Shown here: piece after piece, positions 10,403 to 22,092 of the stretch
Layout of the letters: each line of letters opens with the position of its first letter
How positions within the stretch are numbered: position 1 is the stretch's first letter
Assembly (NCBI RefSeq): GCF_027943255.1
Contig: NC_072895.1
Location: forward strand, 73,906,001 to 73,970,000
Source of the DNA: Anastrepha obliqua
Lineage: Eukaryota > Arthropoda > Insecta > Diptera > Tephritidae
Length of the DNA: 64,000 nt
Reading direction: 5' to 3'
Translations under genes and position numbers: made by a program
The notes under the pieces: model-generated
What the model was told of the DNA's origin: nothing
Databases searched by the model: none
Seen by the model: only the letters and a program-made list of their open reading frames with translations

Positions 10403-12670
10403 AACGAATGTAAAGGATGCAATAAAGTAACAACCAAATACGAAAACGCCTTTGAAGAATCATATCAATATTTCTGAAAATATTTCGGAAAGCCACACGA
10501 TGTTTCAGGAAACTGTCATACCCCCAGTACTCGAAAATATACGGATATGCGAACGGGGTTGTCCGCACTTGAGCCGACGAAGTTGCTCGCATAATCAAAC
10601 ATTAAAGCACTAACAGCCCAACACCCAGCATACGCAACCAAAAAGTTGACCCAACAACAAAGCAGTATTTGGCGTTCACGTGTTAAACGCCTGATCATCA
10701 ATATACTTAAAAGCTTTGAGAATTTAGCCTAAATTTTGGAGTTAACACATTGTGTGCGGGTACATTTCTCAATAAATCGAAAATTATTTAAGTTTTTAAC
10801 CTAAACTTTATGTATTTTTTATTGAAATAGTACGTGTCCCGTACGCATTTTAAATTCAGGTTAGATTTTAGATTTAAAAAAATACCGGTTTGTTTTTTAA
10901 ACAGAACAAACAACCGATTAGCTTAACTTATATATTTTTCAATCGCATTTTTAAAATGTGCACAGATTCAGCAGTCTTGACGATTTCAAACGCCTTCCAT
11001 TACCTCTTCACGAATTTTGTTAACATGTTTCATTCAGTTTCCCACTGAGTACCACATATTCACGTTTACTTTATTGTTTATCCCGTATGTGATTCACTCA
11101 AAAACTCCGGAGACATACTTTCACTTTCCAAACCTTAAGCTTAATCTCTTCAATTTAGTAAATGATTGCTGTGTTCGGTGCGTTGGACATTTCCGCTTGT
11201 TGCTTCTACGACATTGCGTTTGAAATTTTTGCTTTAGTGAACCTAATTTTCATTTTGTTAGGCCACTTTTAACACAATTTTCCTGACAGCAGTTTCTTCA
11301 TTTTTGTCTCTATACTTAGGCATCCAAATAATTCAAATTGCATTTCAAATGCATTGTAATCTATGTAATTTACTTAATTGTGCTACCTGTGCATATATAA
11401 ATAAATAAACATGAATAGATAAACACTGTTTATCCAATAATCTGTAGCTGAAAATCTTTACAAGCCGCAGCCAACGCCTACAATAACAACCGCGACGTCG
11501 GCGCCATCAACATTGATGCCAACATCATTCAATTTATGCTAATGAAATTCATAAGCATCAGCGGCACCTTAGAGCTCAGTGGGCGTGAAGGTGCAGAGGA
11601 GTGAAATTCGAAGCAGATAATAATTTGAATTTTGCGAAATTTCGACGAGTTTATGGCCCCCACTAAGTTGAATTTATAGGAATATTTATAGGCTTTAAAT
11701 TCAGGAAGGTGAAGGTTTTCCTTAAGAAAAAATTAAGCAAATATAAAGAAAATTTAAATGTTCAGTTTTCGCATAGTTTTAACTAGTGAATTATTATTAT
11801 CATTTTTTGTTTTTGCCTGGCTAAATGCCACTTACAAATTAGACCAAACTGTGGCCAATTACCGCCTAATTGTTTTCAATATTTGACAATAATTTTGGTT
11901 TTCCTTATATTTATCTGTTCAAATTATTTTACAAGCTAAGTATACTTTGTAGCCTAAAACCCTTATACTCGTAAAAGGACATATACAGTCTGTCTAATAG
12001 AAGCGCGACCGCTGGAACGCAAAGTTTTGCCAAGAGGATAATGCTGCACCTGCAAAGCTTTGTAAAAAACAAAAACACATAACTAATATTCCAAAATCAG
12101 TTTTCCCATTTAAAGTCAATAAAAGAACTTCAGCTCTCACTACCTCCCTCGCTATCGCTACGGGATGTAGGTATAACAACACATTTTATATTTTGTACAT
12201 AAATAAATAGCTTCCTTCAAAAGAGCCCAATTGTATTTCAAATAAAATTTAATTTGTGAAATTCCATCACGTTCTCAAAATATTTAAGATTAAACATAAA
12301 GGTCGCCCTTCAAATTCAACTCAACACGAAGCTAAAGTATACTTTCAGCCAGATGTACAAATACCATTGAACGCCAATGAATTCTTAAGCATGTATGCAA
12401 AAGATATATAAAACTCCTCAAACCGTAAACAAAAAAATTACCTGGGTTACCCATACGTTGGGCATGGTGCCATAAACGCCATGCAAGCACACATATGACA
12501 TACATAATGTACCGATATGCTCAAAATTAATAATAATATTATATGTAAGCTGCTTAATAGGAGTAAAAAATAAATAAATTGAATGCGTGAAACATTTTTT
12601 TTAATAAATGCAATCCCTAATTGATAATATATAAATATTTTATTAAAAAAATGTATTTTTTGTTCAAAAA
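10403..12670. other. Intergenic left flank of the duplicated locus
   Basis: About 2.3 kb of AT-rich DNA with no gene I can support. It is the ancestral flank at the 3' side of the ligase locus, since nothing to the left of 12671 is repeated at 28006. On the minus strand it supplies an AATAAA at 12644-12639, about 95 bases past the stop codon of the first ligase gene. Confidence 0.5.
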
Positions 12671-12736
12671 CTAATCCACATACATACATATATACATTTA
12701 TACCTAACTCATCTACAAATTTTTCCCCGCCATTCC

Positions 12737-15700
12737 TCAGTTAGTCGCAAATAATGCCTTAACTTCTTTCTTCGAAGTCTTACCATTTGTATTCTCAGGT
12801 AGACGCTCTACGAAAACAACACCCGCATGCAATTGTTTAAAGGTCACTGTCAAGTGTTTAGCGACATACTCCTTGACCAGTTGCTCCGTTAGCTGAGCTC
12901 CCTTGCGCCGCACCACCACTGCTCCGGCCGCATCGCCATTACCTTCGTCATATACGCCAACCACACAAACATCCTCCACTTCAGGCATCTTCATAATCAC
13001 CTCCTCTATCTCACTTGGCCAGTATTGCATACCCTGATACTTAACTATTTCCTTCTTACGATCAACAATAAACAGACAACTTTCATCATCAAAATAACCC
13101 ATATCACCGGTATGGAACCAGCCAAAAGAGTCCTGTATACGTTGTGTCTCAATGGTATTACCATAATAACCATTCCAAGTATGTCCAGTCTTCACATAAA
13201 TCTCACCAACTTCATTTTGTTGCAAATTCTTGCCTTGTTCATCAACAATACGCAGCTCAATGTGGGGGAACAACTTCCCAACAGAGCTAAGATTCTGATC
13301 ACCAGAGTTCACAGAAACAAAACCGGTCTCAGTCATTCCATAATATATGTTAATAATACCATTATGGAGAATGTTTTGCAAACGATTCAGTGTCGACAGA
13401 TTTACGCATCCACCGCCAACAGCGAACGTACGAATCGAGCTGAAGTTATCCGTAGTGGCTGTAGGACAGGTGACCAGGGTGGCGACGTGACGTGGTGCGG
13501 CTATAATATAAGTGATTTTATATTTCTTCACCAACTCAACCAAATACTCGGGTGTGTAGGGCCGATTAGTAATGACACGCTTACAACTTGTGGCACTAGA
13601 GAGAAAGGTAAGGAATATACCAGTCATCCAGTCTAAACTGCTATTTGTGAAAATGACGTCATGACTGGTAACAAACCTTAAACGAATGAAAGAATTAGAA
13701 AATTTTCAATTTAACTTGCATTGCACTTTCCGCATCCACTCACATATTATCCATCTGCAGAAAATAATTCGACATACAAACGCACTTGGGAAAACCAGTT
13801 GTGCCTGAGGAGCACAATATCGCTACAGTCTGTGCACCTCCAAGCTTCAATGGTTCGGGCCTGCAGGAAAACACAAATCGATGTTAGTGATATAGGACAA
13901 CATTTGCCGTTCTCATTTGGCATATATGTACATACGTATTTACTTACTGATATAAATATTCGTTTGGGGTTGGCTGTAATAGGTCTTCAATCTTGGATAC
14001 ACCGTCAATATGATTTGTGAGTGTATAAAACAATGGCCTCAACGAACGTGTGGCGGCATTGACTTTCTCGTAAACGTCGCCATCGCAAAATATAATTTTT
14101 GGTGCTGTATTTTTGAAGAGTGTTTGGATTGTAACTGAAAAGTACAATAAAAAACGTAGTGGACTTGAAATAGAAGCCTTGCTACTTAATGTGCAGAGGT
14201 GGTATCATATAACACTACTTGTGCTTTAAGGTAGGTTATCAATGTTTCAAAAGAGCCTTCAAATTGCTCACCAGGATCAAAACCGCCGTTTATCGCATGA
14301 AAGGGTGTACAATTCATAAAACAACCGACGGCAACGGAGCTCAAGTAAGTGCTGTTCTTTGCTACAATACCAATGACATCATCATGTCGTAATCCCATTT
14401 TCTTGAAATGCTGCGCCAAGCGTATCGACCAAGAGAGCAATTCCCCATTAGTTACTTCACGTCCATCAATATCGGAAACCTGAAGATCATTTAAAAAATA
14501 TATTTTCATTTCTAAATATAAAATTCAAGCCTTTTGGTAACAGAAAATGTTACGTTACTGCCCAATGGGTATTTAAATACACATAAAACAATGTTTATGG
14601 AAGAGATATTATCGCGAAAAGGTAAATTGTATTGATATAAGTTCCTTTCGTGTCCAAAGTGTAATGTATTATTAGCAGAGTTGGACTACACATCACTTGC
14701 TTGCGCATACCTACATATATTACATTAACATATCCAACACTGTAAATGATTTATGACAGCATAGAACTGCCAAAATGGATTAATAGGAAATAAACGCCAC
14801 TTGCACTCTTCATTATTAAATGAGATTGAGATTCTGGTGGAAATTTTCCTGAGTTGGGTATTTTTATATTTTCTCTTGTTTTACAACGATTTGTTTGCTG
14901 TTTGGCAAAGGGTAAGTATTCATTCGGTAGAACTCTTTCTGCTCTACAAAACTATGTTAATTGTATTTCTGAGCTATTATATTTTAGTTTGAGGCTTAGA
15001 AATGGAGTACCCAACGAGCAACGCGCGGTCATAAACAGCGCTTTTTGTAGCGAATCGTCACCGGAAAAGAGCTCGAATGAGAGGGCTTTCACCATCCGCC
15101 GTATTCTTTGGACCTTGCACCGATCAAATACCTTCTTTTTCGCTCCCTGTCAGACCATATGGAGGTTGTTACCTTTGATAACAAAGAGGTCCTTAAAAGT
15201 GACAAGCTCAACAACTTCTTTGACACCAGACCAGGCGACTTTTGGTGGAACGGCATCAACAAATTGGTCGGGATGTGGGAATAGATAGTAAACAGCAACA
15301 GCGAATGTATAATGTATAAATAATGTATAATGTTTAAATAAAAGTCTTTGGTACAAACCCTACAAACTTATCCAACCCCATAAATGAAATTAAGCGTTTA
15401 TTTTGCATAAAAATAGCTCTCCGTATATTGTCGTCCAGTTTTTCAAAATCGCTAATGGCATCAACATCTAACTATTCACTTCTGTTGGCGTTCCTCACGA
15501 GTCCGAAATTTTTTTTCGATAACGTGGCTAAAGAACAAGAAAACGAAGACTGCGCACAGTGTGACTTTTTTCACTTTTAGGATGCCAAAATTAATAACAG
15601 CCAAACCAATGGTGCAATTCATTTCAAATTTTGCAGTGTGGTTTCAGATACCTAAATCTGATTTGAGAATAAAAATGGGCGTGATACGCCCACTTTTTCT

Positions 15701-18700
15701 CCTTGCCATGTATAAGGTAAAGTTTCACATAATCATATTTTCTACTTTAAAAGCATTTTCCAGTGCCAATTTAAATACAAATTGTTTAGATGTCTTAACT
15801 TTAGCTTAGAGGCTTATGATTAATATTTAGAAGATTTCATTCAGCCCCTGGGTACCTTGTTATACTACATTATACTGCTCAATGAAGGAGATAATCACAA
15901 ATTGTTTCAATGATAAATATGTCACTAATCTTTATTTTATTAATAGTAAGCCAATAAACAGTTTCTAAAGATTAATAAACATAACAAAACATAAACACTA
16001 ATTCGAAAGCAATTATTCATAATACTTTTTCCTGGGCCAGCAATGCAATTACATCTTGAGGCAAAGTCCCGCGCTTGGTTTTCGATGGCTTACGTAAGCT
16101 GCAAATGTAGGGATCGGGTGGTATTAGAAGCCTGTGCAATAAATCCTCATTGGTTTGAGTTCGTGAACTTTTCATTGTATACCATTCGCGATAATTTCTG
16201 ACATCTTTATTTCTCGATTCTTGCGCTTCTTCGGAAAGCTGACCAATAGGAACCATGCATGACAATATTATATGTCTTGAATGGAACAGTATTTTATGCA
16301 GACTGACTGGCATATTGTACCACTCATATTCCCTCAAATAAGGATCGCGTGTGTCTCTCACGTATACCTCAAAGGCCTCAGCATTTATCTGAAATTTACA
16401 CCCTAAGCAAGACAATATGGTGAAAAGCCTTTTTAAGAGACATAAGTTAATGCCTGTAATGTCTGCATTAACTTCTGCATTACTAAAAAAACGTCGTGCT
16501 ATGTTTCCGTCATTTGTAATGCCAGATTTCTCTTGTGGTATATCACTTAAAAGCCAAGTTTCGTTTCTAAATCTGCTTATAAACCTTTTTATACTATGAT
16601 CAATAAGCGCTTGCAACTCAATTTCGGCATACGTTTCGGTTACTGTGATTTTTTCTGGGTAACATAAAGCTTTGGACTTTTTTATGCAGTTATACGACGG
16701 ATATAATTTGGGATTTATTTCTGCTGTATGCTGTCTATGCATATTATAGTCATGTGTTGAATCATTTGCATCTATTATATTATCAGCGCAAGTGCTTGGT
16801 CTGGCGATAAACTTTTGTTGCGCTCTTTCGAAAGTCGAGATTTTTTCAACACAGTACCTCTTGACGGTGAAGACAAACACAGCTCTTTAAATAATATTGC
16901 GGAATTTCTCTTACCGTTTGATCTAAGTCCCATTTCTGCCGCCATTAACACTTGTTCGCTATTTGATACTGCTAAAAGACTCTTTGCTTTTCTTTTCTTT
17001 GTGCGAAGAGAAGAATCGGAAAACGCCACATGTGGTCTACCTACATTGGATCTAATAGAGGATGAAGTTGATGGCCCAACATCAAGACGGTATTTTCCAA
17101 ACTTTTCACTCTTGGAAAACCAACTATAATTACAGGCTAGAACACGGGCCTTAACTCGGCAAGACCCCTCCCACTTTGAAGAAAATTGGTAACACAGTTT
17201 TTTTATACGCTCTCCTAGCTTTTTAGTATCCACGTCTCTTCCGATCACCGCAAAAATTTTCTCTAACACCGCATCACGACGCGTTTCTTTTGAGCTCGTC
17301 AGCCAAATTTCAAAAAGTTCTTTCTGTAGCAAAATTTTATTCCCGTATCTGAAACACAGAATCCTAAAGATCATTTCGCTGTTAAATAATGGACGGAACT
17401 CGATGGACCAATATAAGTTTTTCTCAGTAAAATATCAAAAATAATATTAAGCTATGGCTGTTTTAGTGATATTTTACTGAGCGGATTTATATCGATAGTA
17501 AAAACTTTATAATCCTCTTACTTACCCCTGAAGTACAAAATTGTTGAAATTTAATCAGCAAATACTCAATTTTATGAAATTGATACTTATTCCTATTATA
17601 TCTTTTGACAAACTTCACAGCGATGTTCGGATAATAAATAAAAATTATTCAATTGACGCACCGGCTTGTGTTTGTAAACGGTTATCTTTCTTAAAACTAT
17701 TGTTTTGATAAATTTTGAGTACACTGTCGTAAAATTTGGTCATTTTTACACAACATACCGAAAGAAAATCATTTTCGCAGAACTTTTTTTTTTTAATTTT
17801 GGCATCCTAAAACGATAAAAAGTCACAGTGTGCTGCGGGGCAGGTAAGGTACATGCATCAGCTCCTATGCAAAATATGATAAATGCATGCCTATCGGCGA
17901 GAATTTAAGTTTGCTCTGCCCAATCCATAAAAAGAGTGATCCTGCAATCTATGCCAGCTACCGCGGAATTAAAATCTAAATATTGCACACAAGGTTTTCT
18001 CAAGCGCATCCCACTATCGACCAACTGAGTTGACCTTACTAGACGTGAAAAATCCACAAAACACCATATATTCACAATACGAGTATATAAAGTGTTTTGG
18101 AAATACCCATGAAAAGAGAATCGACATACGCCATCTTTCCATAGATTTTAAAGCCGACTTTGGCAGCACAAAAAGGAATTGGAAAATGACGTTAAAAATA
18201 CCAGAAATACCTTTCTAAGCAATTTGATATCAAACGAAGGCTTAGACGGCTGACTGTGTCGTGCATATTTTATAACCTGTTCGAAATAAGCTTATGCTGA
18301 AGGTTTTTAGACCTTAGCGATGGCAAGTATTGCAAACGATGAAATAAATAGCTGTATAAGTTTTACGGCGGCATAGACATAGATACAGCGGCTCCACTGG
18401 CTAGGTCATGTCGTCCGAATGGAAACAAACGCTCCAGCTATGAAATTGTTCGATGCGGTGCCGGCTGGTCTTAGCAGAGGAAAAGGAAGGCCTCCTCTGT
18501 GTTGGAAAGATCAGGTGTAGAAGACTCGGCCAAAATCGCTTAAACTCTTTACAAGCAAAACTAAAGGCAGCATAAATCAAAAAAGGTGAGTGACAAAATT
18601 ATGCGATGCCTAGAGTATACAAATATAAAAATATATATATAATAAATTCTTAAAACCTTTTTTTATCAAGAAAAAAGAATATTATTCACATGCTTTGGGT

Positions 18701-21700
18701 AAGGCTTTTTCAAGTGGGCCACAAAGTTACCAAAGTGAATATTTTGCGGTGAAATTCAGCCAGGACTGAGTTCTATCATCCAGAAGCACACTCAGAAAAT
18801 TTTGTTGTAAAATTCCAAATAGTTTTTCTTTTATTAACTATCGAAGTTTTTTGCAGCGCTTGAATAATTATCACATTTCTCGTTAAGTAATCGTAAAGTA
18901 ATCCGATTATAACGATTTTTCAACTGCAGATTGATAAAGGATGATATTTTCCAAATACGTTATTTTTGTTCCTAAACTTGATGTTTTGTTGTTGTAAATA
19001 ATTTTTTTTAATAAACAATTTAAAATTTAACTAATTTCTGCGCCTCTGGGATAAAACATTTTTAAGGATATTTACGTAATAAACATCTGTGCATTTATGT
19101 ATGAAAGAAAATGCGTGCAATTCGAAAAGGATTAATTACAATTCATTTTTTGTGCCGGATGCGCGCTCCGACTTACGCGGACGCGCACGAACACGCAAAC
19201 GGCGGCTCGCGGGCGGCTTGCGAAAAACCGTGTTTTGGACACGTCTCAACGCGATATGCTTCCGGAAGATCAGTTTTGCCGACATTGCCATTAGTCTCCT
19301 TCCGACTGCTGTGGTGATGTGTTATACTGGTGGGGATTTCGATGATAATAAAAACTGTGATATTATGTAAATCACGTACGTTAATGTGTACAAAACTAAG
19401 TATGGACTAATATAATGCCACATGCAAATCGTTGTTGTAACCCTTTCGGAAAACAAAATCATAATCGTGTTTACACAAATCTAGTCCGAATAAGTGACCA
19501 AAATGCGAAATTTAGTGAAATAGCTGGACAATTTGTGTGCCTTTCTTGCAAGACATCTTTATACCAAGGAAAAGTTCACGCCTATTGTATGTCCCACATA
19601 CTTGTTAAAATACCGTTTTAAGTGTACTTATAATTATAAATGCATCATTTACAGGTTGGCCTAACTTTCAAAAGTGATCCCCGAATCCCATTGAAAATTT
19701 CCCTGACGAATTTTATAACTACTGAAGATAATGAACAAGAGATCCTAATTTCACTTGTGCGACTGTTGATAACGAAATAAAAACTGATAATATCAATAAT
19801 TTACTAGAAAAATTTGGCGTGAGCCCGGTAAAAATTCGGCGAGTCTCTTGTCCAACAAACAAAGAAAAAGTAAAATTAGCTGCGAGCGTTGATAAGTTGA
19901 CTGTAGTGCGCGTCTTTCTAGAAATTCTGAAATCGGCGGATTTTACAAAAACCTCGAAGAATTGCTGGTATTGCTTAATAGCCTTGATTTCTCCGAAAAT
20001 TACGCATGTCGTGTTCAAAATTCTGTGCAATTAAAATACTGGAACACAACGCAGGCAACAATACATTCTTACGTTGTGCATTACAAAGAAAACGGCGTAG
20101 AACAGCATAAGAATTTTGTCATAATTTCTAAAGCATTGGAACATGACAGTTCCGCAGTCAATTTGTTCAATTCTAAATTGATTCAATATTTGATTAAACA
20201 GTTTGGTAAACGAAATGTGAGGAAAATCTATTATTTTTCCGACGGGGCGGCCTCACAGTACAAAAACAAGTACAATTTTATAAATTTACTATTTCACAAA
20301 AAGGATTTTGGCATCGATGCCGAGTGGCACTTTTTCCCCTCTGCACATGGGAAAGGTGCCTGCGATGGTATTGGTGATGCTATAAAGAGAGATGCGTACC
20401 ATGCAAGCTTGCGAGATAAAATCCCGGTGAAAATTACGGGACCGAAACAGTTGTATGATTGGGCAAAAGTCAATTCTAAGATAATTAATTTTGATTACTG
20501 TAATAAACAAAAACATGAAAATCACTCTAGTAAGTTGAAAAAGCGCTATTCCAAAGCGCAAACTTTGAAAAATACGAGGCAGTTCCATTCTTTTATTCCA
20601 AAAGATAAAAGTTCCATCGAGTGCAAAATATTTTCAGCCCACGATCAATCTAAAATTATAGCCATTATGTAAAGCAAACTACATGAAAAGTGTAAAAAGC
20701 GTGAATGATTTTCGTTTTTTCTCGAAATAACAAATGAATATGCGATATCTGTATAACTTCCTATATCTGTTTCACTTTTTGTGTCCGTCCGTGAATTGTT
20801 GTTGTTTTTCAGCGAGAAATTTTAAGGGCATTTGCTGACTGAACTTACAATGTATGTAATTAATGAACTGATATGTAAACAGATACGTTAGTAATAATGA
20901 AGTAATGAAACCTTGCATGACAGCTTATACATTCCTTTGAATACATTTGATTTAATTATCATTACGCATTTCCGCGTCAGTCAAAGCGCAAATTCTGTCA
21001 TACGTCAATTATCTATATGGCCAAGCTTTAAAAACAAGTAAACACCAGTAATAGAAAAATCGGCAAAACTGATCTACCGGAAGCATATCGCGTTGAAACG
21101 TGTTCAAAACACGGTTTTTCGCAAGCCGCCCGCGAGCCGCAGTTTGCGTCTTCGTGCGCGTACGCGTAAGTCGGAGCGCGCATCCTGGCACAAAAAAATT
21201 AATTGTTTTCGAATTGCACGCATTTTCATATAAATGCACAGATTTCTATTACGTAAATATCCTTAAAAATGTTTCATCCCAGAGGCGCAGAAATTAGTTA
21301 AATTTTAAATTGTTTATTAAAAAAAATTATTTACAATAACAAAACATCAAGTTTAGGAACAAAAATAACGTATTTGGAAAATATCATCCTTTATCAATCT
21401 GCAGTTGAAAAATCGTTGTAATCGGATTACTTTACGATTACTTAACGAGAAATGTGATAATTATTCAAGCGCTGCAAAAAACTTCGATAGTTAATAAAAG
21501 AAAAACTATTTTGAATTTTACAACAAAATTTTCTGAGTGTGCTTCTGGATGATAGAACTCAGTCCTGGCTGAATTTCACCGCAAAATATTCACTTTGGTA
21601 ATTTTGTGGCCCACTTGAGAAAGCCTTACCCTTTATTTTTAAAATAGTTGAATATTCAGGATACGCGACTCTATAGGTTAAGGGTTTTGCTCTTAAGTAT

Positions 21701-21856
21701 CTTAACTAAACGCACCTGACAGACATTTTTCGGAAAATTTTTCAAATTATTGAATATAATTTTTCCCAAAGAACAGTTAAAATCGTAAACTATTGGTTGC
21801 TTTGCGCCCGTCCACACTCGCTCCTTTTCATCATAGTTACACTCAAAATTATACAT
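12737..21856 (-). CDS. Acyl-CoA ligase, luciferase/4CL-like (paralogue A)
   Basis: An AMP-forming acyl-CoA ligase that activates a carboxylic acid with ATP and transfers it to CoA. The substrate is unknown. The CDS is five exons on the minus strand: 21856-21716, 14479-14272, 14134-13948, 13860-13744, 13676-12737 (1593 nt, 530 residues), all with GT-AG introns and matching phases. The adenylate P-loop SSGTTGFPK is at residues 196-204, YGMTE at 330-334, GWFHTGD at 403-409, the hinge VDRKKEI at 422-428, and NGK with the presumed catalytic Lys517 near the C terminus. Length and motif spacing match firefly luciferase and insect luciferin-4-monooxygenase-like proteins. The usual PKG after the P-loop is PKC. 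There is no SKL-type peroxisomal signal (it ends ATN). Intron 1 (7.2 kb) is stuffed with transposons. Light emission is not implied. Confidence 0.9.
15000..15310 (+). pseudogene. mariner transposase C-terminal relic (unit 1)
   Basis: The plus strand keeps the end of a mariner-type transposase: PPYSLDLAP near 15096, then YLLFRSLSDHM, then NGINKLVGMWE near 15280. The third catalytic Asp position (SPDLAPSD in relatives) now reads LDLAPIK, and an in-frame stop follows MWE. The same relic lies at 31845-32145 in unit 2, so it predates the duplication. It sits inside intron 1 of the ligase, antisense to it. Confidence 0.75.
15555..17832 (-). mobile_element. DNA transposon with CACAGTGTG termini, superfamily unassigned
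   Basis: A 2278-bp element in intron 1 of ligase A, absent from unit 2. The left end reads CACAGTGTGACTTTTTTCAC and the right end is its imperfect complement, with about 40 bp of inverted repeat including TTTTAGGATGCCAAAATTAA. CTGCG flanks both sides (15550-15554 and 17833-17837), suggesting a 5-bp target duplication; TGC with one base added to each end is an alternative. It encodes a protein in two overlapping minus-strand frames. CAC-type ends recall CACTA/Chapaev elements, but I recognise no matching transposase motif. Confidence 0.75.
16017..17374 (-). pseudogene. Protein of the CACAGTGTG element, frameshifted
   Basis: The first frame (17374-16775) has a basic middle region with GRPHVAFSDSSLRTKKRK and ends at PDQALALII. 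The second frame (usable from about 16800 to 16017) continues with KLYPSYNCIKKSKALCYP, TNDGNIARRFF, GQLSEEAQESRNKD and EDLLHRLLIPPDPYI. The switch lies near 16785 in ATAATATAATAG, where two extra bases would explain the break. Proteins with these motifs are familiar to me as repetitive uncharacterised insect proteins, but I know of no assigned catalytic domain. A role in transposition is inferred from position between the inverted repeats. It could instead be an accessory protein. Confidence 0.65.
17838..18600 (+). pseudogene. RTE-type LINE relic (unit 1)
   Basis: Broken reverse-transcriptase coding sequence: LCPIHKKSD near 17920, ASYRGIK near 17960, then RIDIRHLSIDFKADFGSTKRN near 18120-18180, and the 3' end RLHWLGHVVRMETNAPAMKLF near 18390-18450. 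It matches the longer relic at 41650-43560. The same fragment is at 32420-33220 in unit 2, so it was present before the duplication. Many stops occur and the catalytic YxDD region is deleted. Confidence 0.8.
18697..21631 (+). mobile_element. DNA transposon with about 580-bp terminal inverted repeats
   Basis: A 2935-bp element. The left arm (18697-19282) and right arm (21060-21631) are inverted repeats of about 580 bp, starting GGGTAAGGCTTTTTCAAGTG on the left. The arms include a GC-rich block (19160-19260 and its partner 21090-21190) that stands out from the AT-rich surroundings. The core carries one transposase-like gene. TTT flanks both ends, so the target duplication may be 3 bp, but this is not decisive. 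Unit 2 has a different insert at the same position. Long arms and a single gene recall Mutator-like and related groups, without proof. Confidence 0.85.
19415..20672 (+). pseudogene. Transposase-like protein of the long-TIR element, broken
   Basis: The N-terminal frame (19415-19621) starts MPHANRCCNPFGKQNH and has a Cys-Cys-His...Cys-x-x-Cys pattern (VCLSC), likely a zinc finger. A middle piece lies at 19750-19960. The C-terminal frame runs from about 19965 to 20672 and contains IYYFSDGAASQYKNK near 20230, EWHFFPSAHGKGACDGIGD near 20320-20380, and a lysine-rich tail. The Asp of FSDG and the HGKGACDG block look like parts of an RNase-H-fold transposase core (inference). The frames change near 19620 and 19960. 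An intron could explain the first change (CATTTACAG precedes the next frame at about 19654), but the second looks like a frameshift. Confidence 0.65.
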
Positions 21857-22092
21857 AGTTCACTTTATACTTTTCAACTAATCATTCTTGATGATTTCTA
21901 AAGAACTGAAAGTTTCGTAAACTTGCAAACTCGTTAAATATGCAAGCAATTTAGTACATAAATTATATAGGTATACAACTTACTGATAAGTATTTTAGTA
22001 TCACATGGCTGAAAAAGTGGTGTAACTTAATATTACATACTAAACTAATTCCATAAGTGTGTTCATACTAATATACATATACATATAATCAT

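Noticed and set aside
11985..12180. Possible Tc1-like catalytic remnant (CAAGAGGATAATGCTGCACC)
   Set aside because: A single short motif with no supporting flanking codons; chance is likely.
13025..13636. 203-codon plus-strand frame
   Set aside because: It is the antisense shadow of the last exon of ligase A. The equivalent frame in unit 2 is cut short at 28612, so it is not conserved.
14186..14509. Reading the ATG at 14509 as the start of the ligase
   Set aside because: The codons before GTTTCC at 14479 end in TTCAG, a splice acceptor. A proper first exon with matching phase lies at 21856-21716 (and 34580-34440 in unit 2).
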